This document shows positions 55,460-64,000 of a DNA stretch of 64,000 bases, piece after piece. This DNA is from an uncultured Gammaproteobacteria bacterium. GTDB taxonomy: Bacteria; Pseudomonadota; Gammaproteobacteria; Eutrophobiales; Eutrophobiaceae. The notes under the pieces are model-generated. The model saw only the letters and a program-made list of their open reading frames with translations. It did not search any database and was not told the origin of the DNA. The DNA lies in contig CALSRS010000001.1 of assembly GCA_943788815.1 (NCBI GenBank), forward strand, positions 310,001-374,000. Direction: 5' to 3'. Both the position numbers and the translations under genes were made by a program. Numbering within the stretch: the stretch's first letter is position 1; each line of letters starts with the position of its first letter.

Positions 55460-56980
55460 TTAATAGGTATAATCTCTTACAACCACTCCGGATTCTTCCA
55501 AAGGTATAGCCCCAAGATCCATTAATAGTTTGAATGTACTAGGACTGGAACGTCTGGGCCGAGTGTCAAAATAACTCCCTAAACCGGCAACAATGATATG
55601 TCTGGAAATACTGACAGGATTCTGACCAAAGTTATCCTTAGCATTGATATCAGCACCATTTTCTACTAAATATTCAATAATGTTGTCGGCATTAATAAAA
55701 CAGGATGCATGCAATGCAGTCATGCCATATTCATTGGTCGCATTGATATCTGCCCCTAGTTCTATAGCAACTTTGACGGTTTCCAGGGCCTCATCCTGAA
55801 ATTCCTTGGAAAGAGATATCCAGTTGTCCGTTACACGGTCCATACCGGCAGCAGCCATTAGCGGGGTAGTTCCTGCAATGTAATTCACTCGTCTACCACT
55901 ACCGCCTAGATAATAGACAGACTCTCCACTTGGTCGGTGAATATCACCACCACGTTCCACCAATAATTTAAGTGCCGGAGCATTTCTGTTTTTTGCTGCC
56001 ATGTAAACAGGTGTCACACCTGCTGGCATAGTATCTCCCCTTATCCCAGTCTCGACGATACGTGTTGGGGATTTTAAAAACGGTAGATCAGGAACAGCAT
56101 GATATTCATGATCAGATTTTGCATTTAATATCACTGCATTGGGGTCTGCACCCTTATCCAGCAGGCTTTTAACAGATTCAATCATGCTTCTACGCATGGC
56201 GGCATAATGTAAAGGTGTATATCCCCTATAGTCCCGCTCCTGAGGATTCGCCCCCTGAGCAAGTAAGAATCGGCTTAATTCATCATGTCCTCCGGCGGTA
56301 GCCAGTAATAATGGCGACATTTCATCTTTGGACATGGCATTGATTTCAGCATCCATGGAAACCAGTTTTTTGGTTGCCGCCAAGCTGCCGTTGAGGCTGG
56401 CAAAATGCAATGGAGACAAGCCCGAATGGGTTTTTTCATGCACACTCGCACCACTTTCAATCAAGGCTTCTGCAATATCTTCATGACCTTCGGCAACGGC
56501 CCACATTAATGCGGTCTGTCCTGCTTCAGATTCTTTCGCGTGAACATTGGCATTTGATGCGAGTAATGCTTCCACGATATCAATATTGCCAATATCAGAA
56601 GCTGTCATCAAAGGTGTCTCACCACTATTGATAGGTGTGTTTGGGTCTGTTCCTGCCGCCAATAACATTTTGGCTTTAACTGTATTACCATTTTTAACTG
56701 CAACCCATAGCGCTGTCGCGCCACTTTCATCGATCAAATTTACATCTGCACCATTATTAATTAATAATTCTACAATTTCCGTACTATCTCTGTGCACTGC
56801 CCAATGTAATGCGGTGGTCCCATCTGGAGATTGCTGATTTACATTGATATCGTCTTTTAGTAACTGCTGGACTTTGTCTTCATCGTTATTTTTAACGGCA
56901 TCAATTAATCTTAAATCATCTCCATTTACTGCAGAGACATAAATTAACAGTATTAAAATACCGGCCAGATAATTTCTCAT
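55460..56980 (-). CDS. Exported ankyrin-repeat protein
   Basis: A 506-residue protein with a Sec signal peptide (MRNYLAGILILLIYVSA, cut near NGDD) followed by about ten ankyrin repeats (for example DGTTALHWAVHRDSTEIVE and GGHDELSRFLLAQGANP). One longer interrupted segment at about residues 300-360 separates the last repeats. ATG 56980 is chosen because an upstream in-frame start at 57067 would overlap DUF1552 and adds a non-signal leader. It lies 40 bases after the DUF1552 gene on the same strand. Periplasmic ankyrin proteins are usually scaffolds or inhibitors, here probably for its two operon partners. Confidence 0.85.
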   Translation of the reverse strand: MRNYLAGILILLIYVSAVNGDDLRLIDAVKNNDEDKVQQLLKDDINVNQQSPDGTTALHWAVHRDSTEIVELLINNGADVNLIDESGATALWVAVKNGNTVKAKMLLAAGTDPNTPINSGETPLMTASDIGNIDIVEALLASNANVHAKESEAGQTALMWAVAEGHEDIAEALIESGASVHEKTHSGLSPLHFASLNGSLAATKKLVSMDAEINAMSKDEMSPLLLATAGGHDELSRFLLAQGANPQERDYRGYTPLHYAAMRRSMIESVKSLLDKGADPNAVILNAKSDHEYHAVPDLPFLKSPTRIVETGIRGDTMPAGVTPVYMAAKNRNAPALKLLVERGGDIHRPSGESVYYLGGSGRRVNYIAGTTPLMAAAGMDRVTDNWISLSKEFQDEALETVKVAIELGADINATNEYGMTALHASCFINADNIIEYLVENGADINAKDNFGQNPVSISRHIIVAGLGSYFDTRPRRSSPSTFKLLMDLGAIPLEESGVVVRDYTY

Positions 56981-57020
56981 TTGAATTCCCCAATCAAATC
57001 TACAGTAAAAATAATAATGC

Positions 57021-58367
57021 TTATCCCAAAAGGTCCAGGTGTCCGTTGCTATCGCCAAAGGTATCATTCGGTATGTTTAAAACATCCATCATTCTTAGAT
57101 ACAGATTGGCCAGTGGTGTCTTTTTAGGAAACTGAATATGCCTGTTGCCTGGAATGCGCGAGTCTCTGCTGATTAGAACAATAGGCAGGTCCAGGGGTTC
57201 ATGCATATTGGCGTCACCTAGACCACCACCATAAGTAAGTAAACTATGATCCAGTAAGGAGCCATCACCATCAGGAGTATCCTGTAAGCGTTCCAGAAAG
57301 TAGTTAAACAGACTGGTGTGATAGACATTTATCATTCCTGCTTTTTCAATCTTCTCTACATCACCCTGGTGATGTGTGAGAGGATGATATGGATCAGGCA
57401 CACCAATTTCCGGATAGGCCATGGTGCTCATTTCTCTTCCCATCATATAAGTCCCAACTCTTGTCAGGTCTGTTTGATATGCCAGTACCATTAGATCAAA
57501 CATTAACTTTGCATGGTCATCGAAACTTTGGGGAATCCCCGCTGGTTTATCAATATCAGGTAATTCGCGCATTGATTGCGCTTCTGCCATTTGTATTCTT
57601 CTTTCCACATCACGGGTTGCATCCATATATTGTTCAATTTTTTGTCTATCGCTAGCACCCAATTCCTTCATAATGCCCGTTGCCGCATCTCCTACAAAAT
57701 CCAGAAGACTTTTACGTTCTTGCAATCTGGCCAATCTATCAGACTGGCTGGTACTATCACTATCACCAAATAGGCGCTCAAACACGGCACGTGGCTGGTT
57801 TTGTATTGGCATAGGCGTTGTTTCATCACGCCAGCTAATCGTACTGTTATAGGAACAACTGTCACCATCACATGATCCCACCACGGCATCAGATTCAAGA
57901 CCTAGCTCCAGTGAAGCAAGTTGAGTCTCCTTACCATAATGTCGCGCAAGAATCTGATCAACGGAGATACCTACTTTTCGGTTTTCAAGACCTTCAGCTG
58001 TTCTCACATAGGGGTGCACACAAGTAAGAAACGCAGCGGATGCTCGGGGATGTTCACCTCCCGCTTCACCCTTTACACCTTTAGCTCTCCAGTTGTCCAA
58101 ACCACTGATCACCGTCATGGATTCTTTAAATGGTGCCAGGGGCTTAAGAATCTGAGTCAGTTCAAAATCTTCACCTAAGGTTTGTGGCTTCCATTTTTTG
58201 GGAATTGCGCCATTGGGGAAATAGACAAATCCAACCCGTGTCGGTGTCATCCCTGGAGAAATTTCGGCAAAAGCCGGGACCATTGCATCCAGCATGGGTA
58301 ATGCCATGGATGCACCCATTCCACGCAATACTGCACGTCGGGAAATATGTTTTTTAAATATCATCAT
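57021..58367 (-). CDS. DUF1552 protein, Tat-exported
   Basis: A 448-residue protein of the DUF1552 family, common in Planctomycetes and some marine Proteobacteria. The N-terminus ISRRAVLRGMGASMALPM is a twin-arginine signal (R10, R11), which implies export of a folded protein. Typical segments include VYFPNGAIPKKW, TVISGLDNWRAKG and LLTYGGGLGDANMHEPL, and the domain looks related to alkaline-phosphatase/sulfatase folds. The activity is unknown. Its ATG overlaps the DUF1592 stop by 4 bases, so the two proteins should be made together. Confidence 0.9.
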   Translation of the reverse strand: MMIFKKHISRRAVLRGMGASMALPMLDAMVPAFAEISPGMTPTRVGFVYFPNGAIPKKWKPQTLGEDFELTQILKPLAPFKESMTVISGLDNWRAKGVKGEAGGEHPRASAAFLTCVHPYVRTAEGLENRKVGISVDQILARHYGKETQLASLELGLESDAVVGSCDGDSCSYNSTISWRDETTPMPIQNQPRAVFERLFGDSDSTSQSDRLARLQERKSLLDFVGDAATGIMKELGASDRQKIEQYMDATRDVERRIQMAEAQSMRELPDIDKPAGIPQSFDDHAKLMFDLMVLAYQTDLTRVGTYMMGREMSTMAYPEIGVPDPYHPLTHHQGDVEKIEKAGMINVYHTSLFNYFLERLQDTPDGDGSLLDHSLLTYGGGLGDANMHEPLDLPIVLISRDSRIPGNRHIQFPKKTPLANLYLRMMDVLNIPNDTFGDSNGHLDLLG

Positions 58368-60685
58368 GGTCCTGCAGACCTCCTCATTTGAAAGGGTTGA
58401 CTCTGAACAACTTGCATAATAACGGCTGACCAGCGGTAATCCTGTTCTGCTGATTCACGTATAATCTTTCTGACTGCACGCATATCATAATATTCCAAAC
58501 CTCTACCCAGAGCATATATCAATATTCGTTCAACAAATGTTCCTATAAACTGTTCACGACCTGACCATAATGCTTCGCGTAATTGTGAAGGTCCAGTGAA
58601 TTCAATGCCATTTGGTAAGACACCTGAGGCATCTATAGGTGATTTATCCAGGTTGACCTCGCGGTATGTCCCTATAGCATCAAAATTCTCCAACGCCAGT
58701 CCCAATGGATCCATTAAGGAATGGCAACTGGCACATACGGGGTTATTACGATGTTGGGCCATTCGTTCACGCATGGACATCTTCATGGACTGTGGGTCTT
58801 CTTTTAATGAAGGAATATCCGGTGGCGGTGGCGGTGGCGGTGTGCCCAGGATGTTATCCAATACCCACTTGCCTCTAAGGGTTGGAGATGTTCTTGTTGC
58901 ATATGATGTCACCGTAAGTACCGCACCTTTACCCAACAAACCCCAACGTGACTCATCTGTTAGTGAAACTTTTCTGAAATGGTTTCCGTGAACATCTGGT
59001 ATCCCATAATGGCGGGCCAATTGCTCATTTACAAAGCTATAATCAGATTCCAAGAAATCCAGTATGCTCTTGTCTTCTTCGATGACATGAGTGAATAATA
59101 ATTCGATCTCTTTTTTAAAAGCTGATTTTAAATTGTGATTATATTCAGGAAATACCGCTGGGTCTGGTGGAGAAAGTAGATCCAGATTCCTCACATGTAA
59201 CCATTGTGAAGCAAAATTCTGAATTACCGCCAGCGATTTAGGATCCTTGAGCATGCGCTGCAGTTGTTTATCCAGCACAGATTGATCACGTAATTTTCCT
59301 TCAAGCGCCAGATCAATCAATTCTTTGTCCGGAATACTACTCCATAAGAAAAAAGATAGCCGGGAAGCAAATTCAAGATCATCAATGGTATATGCAATGC
59401 CAGACTCTATACCTTCGGGGTCATTTTCAACGCGAAAAAGAAAATCTGGACTGATCAATATCCCTTGAATGACGAGTGAAATTGCTGAATCAAAATCACC
59501 CTGTTCTCTTCCTGCTTTAAATAACGTAGTTAGCCGTTGTACATCTTCATCCTTCACCAATCGTCTATAGGCCAGTGTAGCAAGATCGGTAATAATCTGA
59601 TTCGCACAATTTAATTCTTCACTGACAGAATCTGGCTTACAGCTAAATATTTTCTTGCGACTTGGCGTGTCACCTACACCGGAAAAATCATACGGCCCAT
59701 CAACTTCTACTAATTTAACTTTCGCGCCACCAAACTCACCATCAACCCGGTACTTTCTAATGACTTCAGCCTTCGTGGTATCTTTAAGAAAGCTTACACC
59801 GACATTTCTCATTCCGGCCTTAATGTTTACCCGTGTTTCCAGTGTCACTGCGGACTGCTCATCACCACCGACTTTAAACCTATCCAATAAAGCGTTATCC
59901 AACCTGATTTCAAGTTGCTGTGATTTGGAAAAGCCATCTACTTTGCCTGCATATATCCCAACCGGAACACTGTGTAATGTCGCACGTATCACATACTCAC
60001 CATCCACGGGAAAGTAATGTTGAAACGCCGTTCCTCCACGCGATGCAAATGGAAGGCTATCATCCACCCGATCTTCCTGATCCATGTTGTCTGGTAATAG
60101 ATAGGTTTTCACTTCGGTAGGCTGCTTGGGATTACCCACGGCCAGTCGACTGATGGTTTTGGCAGCCGTGATATATCGTTCCATTAATAAAGGTGAAAGA
60201 GTTAAGACATCCGCTATGTTGTCAAAACCATGACCCGAGGCTGGATCCGACGGTAAAAGTTCTTCAATATTCACTTCCAGATTGAGTACATCTCTTACCG
60301 CATTGGCATATTCCGCCCGGTTTAAGCGGTGAGGAACGGAACGACCAGGGTTCGGATTAGCGGCAGCATGCAGATCCAAACCGTTTTCAAGATGATCGAC
60401 TAAAAATTTGTATTCATTCTCCTCAGGTCTGGGCATCCCAACAGGAGGCATAGATCTCGCTCTCAATCGTCTAACAACTTTTTCCCACGTAGCAGGCTGA
60501 TCTTTTATTGTCCCTGAAATCGCCTGGTCTAATAATAAATTAGCTGTCTTAAGATTTTCGTTATGGCAGGTAACACAATATGTTTGAACAATTTTACTAG
60601 CACGCGAATCTATGTCTGCATGGACCTGAGCTGACAATCCTAAAATGCCCATTATTGCGATGAGTAATTTATAGTTTCTAAGCAT
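58364..60685 (-). CDS. Planctomycete-type diheme cytochrome c protein (DUF1587/DUF1592/DUF1588/DUF1585)
   Basis: A 773-residue exported protein with a signal peptide to about residue 23. A cytochrome-like domain has CVTCH at 37-41, then come DUF1587 (HRLNRAEYANAVRDVL), a carbohydrate-binding-like stretch (YVIRATLHSVPVG), DUF1592 (FASRLSFFLWSSIPD), DUF1588 (RGKWVLDNILG, seven prolines, and CASCHSLMDPLGLALENFD with the second CxxCH near residue 650), and DUF1585 at the end. It should carry two c-type hemes and work in the periplasm. Its electron partner is unknown. The proline run makes it a likely EF-P client. No good ribosome binding site is seen. Confidence 0.92.
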   Translation of the reverse strand: MLRNYKLLIAIMGILGLSAQVHADIDSRASKIVQTYCVTCHNENLKTANLLLDQAISGTIKDQPATWEKVVRRLRARSMPPVGMPRPEENEYKFLVDHLENGLDLHAAANPNPGRSVPHRLNRAEYANAVRDVLNLEVNIEELLPSDPASGHGFDNIADVLTLSPLLMERYITAAKTISRLAVGNPKQPTEVKTYLLPDNMDQEDRVDDSLPFASRGGTAFQHYFPVDGEYVIRATLHSVPVGIYAGKVDGFSKSQQLEIRLDNALLDRFKVGGDEQSAVTLETRVNIKAGMRNVGVSFLKDTTKAEVIRKYRVDGEFGGAKVKLVEVDGPYDFSGVGDTPSRKKIFSCKPDSVSEELNCANQIITDLATLAYRRLVKDEDVQRLTTLFKAGREQGDFDSAISLVIQGILISPDFLFRVENDPEGIESGIAYTIDDLEFASRLSFFLWSSIPDKELIDLALEGKLRDQSVLDKQLQRMLKDPKSLAVIQNFASQWLHVRNLDLLSPPDPAVFPEYNHNLKSAFKKEIELLFTHVIEEDKSILDFLESDYSFVNEQLARHYGIPDVHGNHFRKVSLTDESRWGLLGKGAVLTVTSYATRTSPTLRGKWVLDNILGTPPPPPPPDIPSLKEDPQSMKMSMRERMAQHRNNPVCASCHSLMDPLGLALENFDAIGTYREVNLDKSPIDASGVLPNGIEFTGPSQLREALWSGREQFIGTFVERILIYALGRGLEYYDMRAVRKIIRESAEQDYRWSAVIMQVVQSQPFQMRRSAGP

Positions 60686-60769
60686 TGACGAATTATCTAC
60701 ATTTTAGTTAAATTGATCCAGTCAAACTATCTCTTTGATTTGCAAGAACTTATTTATCGTATTGCCAGG

Positions 60770-61756
60770 CTATCTTTTGATTGCCAGGTATGCCATTCCA
60801 TCTGGGCCCCGGCCTAATTTGACGAGATTGGTAACCTGGTAGCTACGCAAATCAATCACGCTAATGGATCCTGACCTGGAATTTCCAATAAACGCTCGCT
60901 GGCTGTCAGATGATATCTCCACCCCCACGGGAAACTCCCCCACCCCAACCCTCGCCAAAGTGCGTTTGGTAGAAACATCAATAATAGTCACCTCTCCTGC
61001 CTCTGCGCTACTGACCACAGCCATTCGCCCATCGGGAGATATTTCAACCCGGATAGGGAATCCTTCCACAGTGAATGTTTCAAACACTTCAAGGGATTCA
61101 GTATTGAGTATCGATACTGTGTCAGATGCCCGGTTGGTAATCCATAGTTCAGTACCGTCTGGGGTTAGTGCAATACCCTCGGTACCATTACCGGTTTCAA
61201 TATGCTGGATAAGCTGATTTGAAGTCAGATCGATGACCGAAATATTGCCGCTACCAAGGTTAGATGTGTATAGCCGTTTCCCATCGGGGGAAGCAACTAC
61301 CATGTGGGTAAAGCGCTGGCCAGTTTCAATCGTTTGCAAGGGTTCCCCATTGCGAGGGTCCATTTGTAACACCGCAAGATTGGCCTCCACCGTGATATAT
61401 AACCACTTACCATCATGACTGGGGACAATGCCATGGGGCCGGTCAAGACGTCTTAAATTTGAACGATAGATTTCACGACGAGAATTGGTATCGATGATGG
61501 AAACAGACGGACTACCTTCATAATTTGTGACGTAAGCTCGGTTAAGTTGTGGTAAGACGGTAATTTCATGAGGACCTCGTCCTACCTCCACCTTCGATTC
61601 GACTTCCAGAGTGTCAGCATTGACAAAATAGACGGCATCTTCCACCTTATCGGCAACCAGAAGGATATTGTTACTGGATGGCGCCTCTTGCGCATAAGCA
61701 CCCGCACAGGCAAGGACCAGGTAGAAGTATAAAAATCGCAACAAGCTGACGTTCAT
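60770..61756 (-). CDS. YncE-type beta-propeller protein, exported
   Basis: A 328-residue exported seven-bladed propeller of the YncE / YVTN type. The signal peptide ends near AGAYAQ. Blades are recognised by AYVTNYEGSPSVSIID, LYTSNLGSGNISVID, LWITNRASDTVSIL and later AFIGNSRSGSISVID. The domain order and repeats fit proteins that bind DNA or accompany periplasmic c-type cytochromes and quinoproteins. The start at ATG 61756 is chosen over a TTG six bases earlier. It precedes the DUF1592 gene by 84 bases on the same strand, so it may be part of the unit. Confidence 0.87.
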   Translation of the reverse strand: MNVSLLRFLYFYLVLACAGAYAQEAPSSNNILLVADKVEDAVYFVNADTLEVESKVEVGRGPHEITVLPQLNRAYVTNYEGSPSVSIIDTNSRREIYRSNLRRLDRPHGIVPSHDGKWLYITVEANLAVLQMDPRNGEPLQTIETGQRFTHMVVASPDGKRLYTSNLGSGNISVIDLTSNQLIQHIETGNGTEGIALTPDGTELWITNRASDTVSILNTESLEVFETFTVEGFPIRVEISPDGRMAVVSSAEAGEVTIIDVSTKRTLARVGVGEFPVGVEISSDSQRAFIGNSRSGSISVIDLRSYQVTNLVKLGRGPDGMAYLAIKR

Positions 61757-61838
61757 AATCAATCCACTGGATATGCACCAACACTACCTGGAGTTTTCCA
61801 GGTAGTGCAATACACTATGATTGTTAGAATCGGTTCTA

Positions 61839-64000
61839 CTAACGTGTAGTAATAGTCGGTGCCCAGTCTGAATCCTGGTAAATGATCTCATCCCCAACCA
61901 CGGTGAGGATCACCTTGTTATCCACGATCCTGTCTCTAGGCACTTCGAAGAAATTTTCATCCATCACAACAAAATCTGCCAACTTTCCAGGCTCTAATGA
62001 TCCGACTATGGATTCAGCCATTAACCATTCGGCTGCACGACTGGTAAATAGTCGCATGGCAGTCGCCCGGCTGACAGCTTCTTCTGGCATGACTATGCCA
62101 CCTGAACCTGGCAACTGATCATCCGTTGCAATTTTTCGGTTAATAAAGAGATCAAAATCATGGAAATAATCAGATGGGCTCGGTACTGGATGGTCCGCTT
62201 CGCCAACCACTTTTACACCTGCTTCCAGCAAGGTCTTGGTAGGTGCAAGAAACTGCAAACCTTCCGGACCATAGCGTTTAACCTGATTAACAGATACTCG
62301 AATGTCCTCCGGTTTTAATGGCACATAAAGATTATAATCAACCATCAACTCCATCACATCAGGGACCTTCCCTACCGAACCACCATGGGCAAATCCGATC
62401 CGTAGTGCGCGGATATCATCCATAGACATGCGGGCTGCTACCCTGGCCTGTTCAATCCAATCAACGTGTTTCCTGAAGGCATCACTCCCAAATGAATGCA
62501 CACTAAATACCCGCCAGCCAGATTCCACTGCGGGGATCAGGGTGTCTTGCAAACGATAAGCCTCGCTATCCCAGCAAAATTCTCGTTGCTTTAACATTTC
62601 AGGTCCAGGCAGATCATCACCGAAACAGGCTACCTCACGGTTATCCCCCGCACCACCGTCGGTAATCCCCATAGGCCAAAACCAGGGATTCACTTCTGGT
62701 GAGCTCTGATGCGCCCCCAGGTTTCTGACTAATAAATTTTGTGTGGGATATAGAACCGGACTACGTAACATTTCATAGCCGTAGCCAAACCTTACCGGCA
62801 GGCGTTTTTCTTTTCGTAACAGATCATAAAATGCCGTCAATGTTCTGCCATCTTCAATACTGGACGCAATCATGGTGGTGCCACCAACAGCATATTTTTC
62901 CATGGCACCTTTAATCAATGAATTAAATAACTCACGGGGTTCCCTGGGCGGAAATACAGTCTTCTCCCAGGCACCTGAATCCTGAAAAATACCGCCTACA
63001 AATCCGCGGTCGCCGGAATTTTCCGTGAGTGACATCACATCATTAGCCGCGGTGATATAACCGGGCCAAATTTCAAGAGTCTTTGCCAATGCCAGTTTAT
63101 TCAACAAAATCATGCGATGACTGCAGTGTTGTAAATGGTGTGGATAACGCTCCACCCAGGCACACCCTTCTGCAAGGTGAAATTGATAATCTTCCTCGGC
63201 CTCATGATGGGCGTTTTCACTGAACAGATCCAAAAAGGGATTCTCACCTTGAGCTATACTTTCACCCAACTGTGTTTTTCGTGCCGCATTCCCTGGAATT
63301 GAAATGGCCTGCACCTGGCTCTTTCCATCAGCAGCAACGGTAACCCTGACGGCGACACCTGGCTGTTGTACCGCACTGGGACCAGCCCCTATGCCTAAGG
63401 TTGCCGGGTTATTTGGAAGCACATTTGAAAAATCTTCCATAGTAAGAAAGTTGTTGTAGATCCCCACGGTCAATGCGCCAATGTCTGGATAATCCGTCTC
63501 TTCATTAGGCACCAGTAGGATATGCACCCACTCTCCATTGTTTGGTTTGGTTTTGTCCACGACATCTCGGATGGCATCCAGGGTTGCCTCAGAAGTTGCT
63601 TGTAACAAAACAGCAGTATGGATACCAGGTGCCCATTGATATACCGCTCTTTCATCATCATCACCGGATCTCGCAATGGTGCTTTCGGGATGAACATGGG
63701 TGTCAACAAAGCCTGGGACTACCGTTTTGCCCTGAACATCCATGACCCGAGTCCCTGGACCTGCCAATGAGAGCATTTCATCATTTGATCCCAGCGCAAA
63801 TATCTTGCCATCGCGGATGGCCATGGCCTGAGTAATTGTTCCGGGATCCGCTGAGAGAATTTCGTGGTTGTCCATACTAACGATATTGCCGTTGATAACG
63901 ATAGTATCGACATAGTTCACTAGACGCAGTGGTGCATTTATCATGGCTTCCTGAGAAAAAACCAATAATGAATTTAGTAGAATTGCTATAGACAACGGGT
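61839..64000 (-). CDS. Exported amidohydrolase (amidohydrolase_3 type), 5' end cut by the window
   Basis: The open frame continues past the window edge, so the true start and part of the signal peptide are missing; at least 718 residues are present. The metal site begins with VDTHVHPES (HxH) after DVQGKTVVPGF, and the C-terminus has the usual PGKLADFVVMDENFF. Further metal-site candidates include GFAHGGS and GEADHPV. It resembles the YtcJ-like branch of amidohydrolases, which lack an assigned substrate. The remaining hydrophobic leader (LLVFSQEA) implies export. The YncE gene follows 82 bases later on the same strand. Confidence 0.85.
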   Translation of the reverse strand, partial: PLSIAILLNSLLVFSQEAMINAPLRLVNYVDTIVINGNIVSMDNHEILSADPGTITQAMAIRDGKIFALGSNDEMLSLAGPGTRVMDVQGKTVVPGFVDTHVHPESTIARSGDDDERAVYQWAPGIHTAVLLQATSEATLDAIRDVVDKTKPNNGEWVHILLVPNEETDYPDIGALTVGIYNNFLTMEDFSNVLPNNPATLGIGAGPSAVQQPGVAVRVTVAADGKSQVQAISIPGNAARKTQLGESIAQGENPFLDLFSENAHHEAEEDYQFHLAEGCAWVERYPHHLQHCSHRMILLNKLALAKTLEIWPGYITAANDVMSLTENSGDRGFVGGIFQDSGAWEKTVFPPREPRELFNSLIKGAMEKYAVGGTTMIASSIEDGRTLTAFYDLLRKEKRLPVRFGYGYEMLRSPVLYPTQNLLVRNLGAHQSSPEVNPWFWPMGITDGGAGDNREVACFGDDLPGPEMLKQREFCWDSEAYRLQDTLIPAVESGWRVFSVHSFGSDAFRKHVDWIEQARVAARMSMDDIRALRIGFAHGGSVGKVPDVMELMVDYNLYVPLKPEDIRVSVNQVKRYGPEGLQFLAPTKTLLEAGVKVVGEADHPVPSPSDYFHDFDLFINRKIATDDQLPGSGGIVMPEEAVSRATAMRLFTSRAAEWLMAESIVGSLEPGKLADFVVMDENFFEVPRDRIVDNKVILTVVGDEIIYQDSDWAPTITTR

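Noticed and set aside
55460-64000. Idea that the right-hand 8.5 kb is a genomic island or prophage remnant
   Set aside because: The genes look visibly more G+C-rich than the left part, but no integrase, tRNA end, direct repeat or phage gene is present, and I could not measure composition properly.
1-64000. tRNA, rRNA, riboswitch or CRISPR sequences
   Set aside because: No cloverleaf-like intergenic segment, no rRNA sequence and no regularly spaced repeats were seen; most intergenic spaces are under 240 bases.

Overview
The window reads as a chromosomal segment of a Gammaproteobacterium of moderate to low G+C, probably marine or host-associated; I cannot name the genus. The class assignment rests on gene order: surE-pcm-nlpD-rpoS, the mltD/gloB/methyltransferase/rnhA/dnaQ block, efp with epmA and epmB, and argD-argF. 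I saw no rRNA, tRNA, CRISPR array, integrase, transposase or phage gene. Almost all of the sequence is coding, on both strands, and only one stretch longer than 300 bases lacks a credible gene (40786-41189).

Layout. 1-10.0 kb is housekeeping: adk, a Mth938-like protein, the surE-pcm-nlpD-rpoS operon, argD-argF, a urate-oxidase-type membrane domain, grxD, and the methyltransferase-rnhA-dnaQ operon. 10.0-24.0 kb holds gloB, mltD, the lipid-recycling fusion aas, a second, exported isoaspartyl methyltransferase, a Tag-like glycosylase, apt, a PilZ protein, an APC permease, yoaA and the complete EF-P system (efp-epmA and divergent epmB). 24.0-31.5 kb is mixed: a lysine-rich H1-like protein, creD, a resorcylate-decarboxylase-like enzyme, small envelope proteins, NnrU, and a PilZ gene whose 3' end overlaps a GAF-PAS-GGDEF-EAL gene.

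31.5-40.8 kb is regulatory and envelope-related. Two divergent transporters, one ZIP-like and one SulP-STAS, each carry a cyclic-nucleotide-binding domain, and an FNR/CRP-type palindrome lies between them. Next comes a tight set of a VWA lipoprotein, an ECF sigma factor, a membrane anti-sigma-like protein with a Kazal-like periplasmic end, and an unknown lipoprotein, followed by yajD and msrA. 41.2-55.5 kb holds a Na/Pi transporter, an exported SDR, a TSP3-OmpA lipoprotein, a transglutaminase lipoprotein, a kelch protein, DUF1499, a tandem alpha/beta hydrolase without canonical nucleophiles, and a coupled pair (sulfatase-fold enzyme plus GH17-GT2 glucan synthase) that looks like a periplasmic glucan pathway. 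A 185 bp element with perfect 18 bp terminal inverted repeats follows.

55.5-64.0 kb is the least understood part. It is a co-oriented run on the minus strand: an exported YncE-type propeller, a diheme Planctomycete-type cytochrome (DUF1592 family), a Tat-exported DUF1552 protein overlapping it by 4 bases, and an exported ankyrin protein, with a truncated amidohydrolase upstream. This is my best candidate for an undescribed system. The second is the VWA / sigma / Kazal-type anti-sigma locus, and the third the pair of cyclic-nucleotide-gated transporters. All functional statements come from motif recognition by eye; no database search was run.
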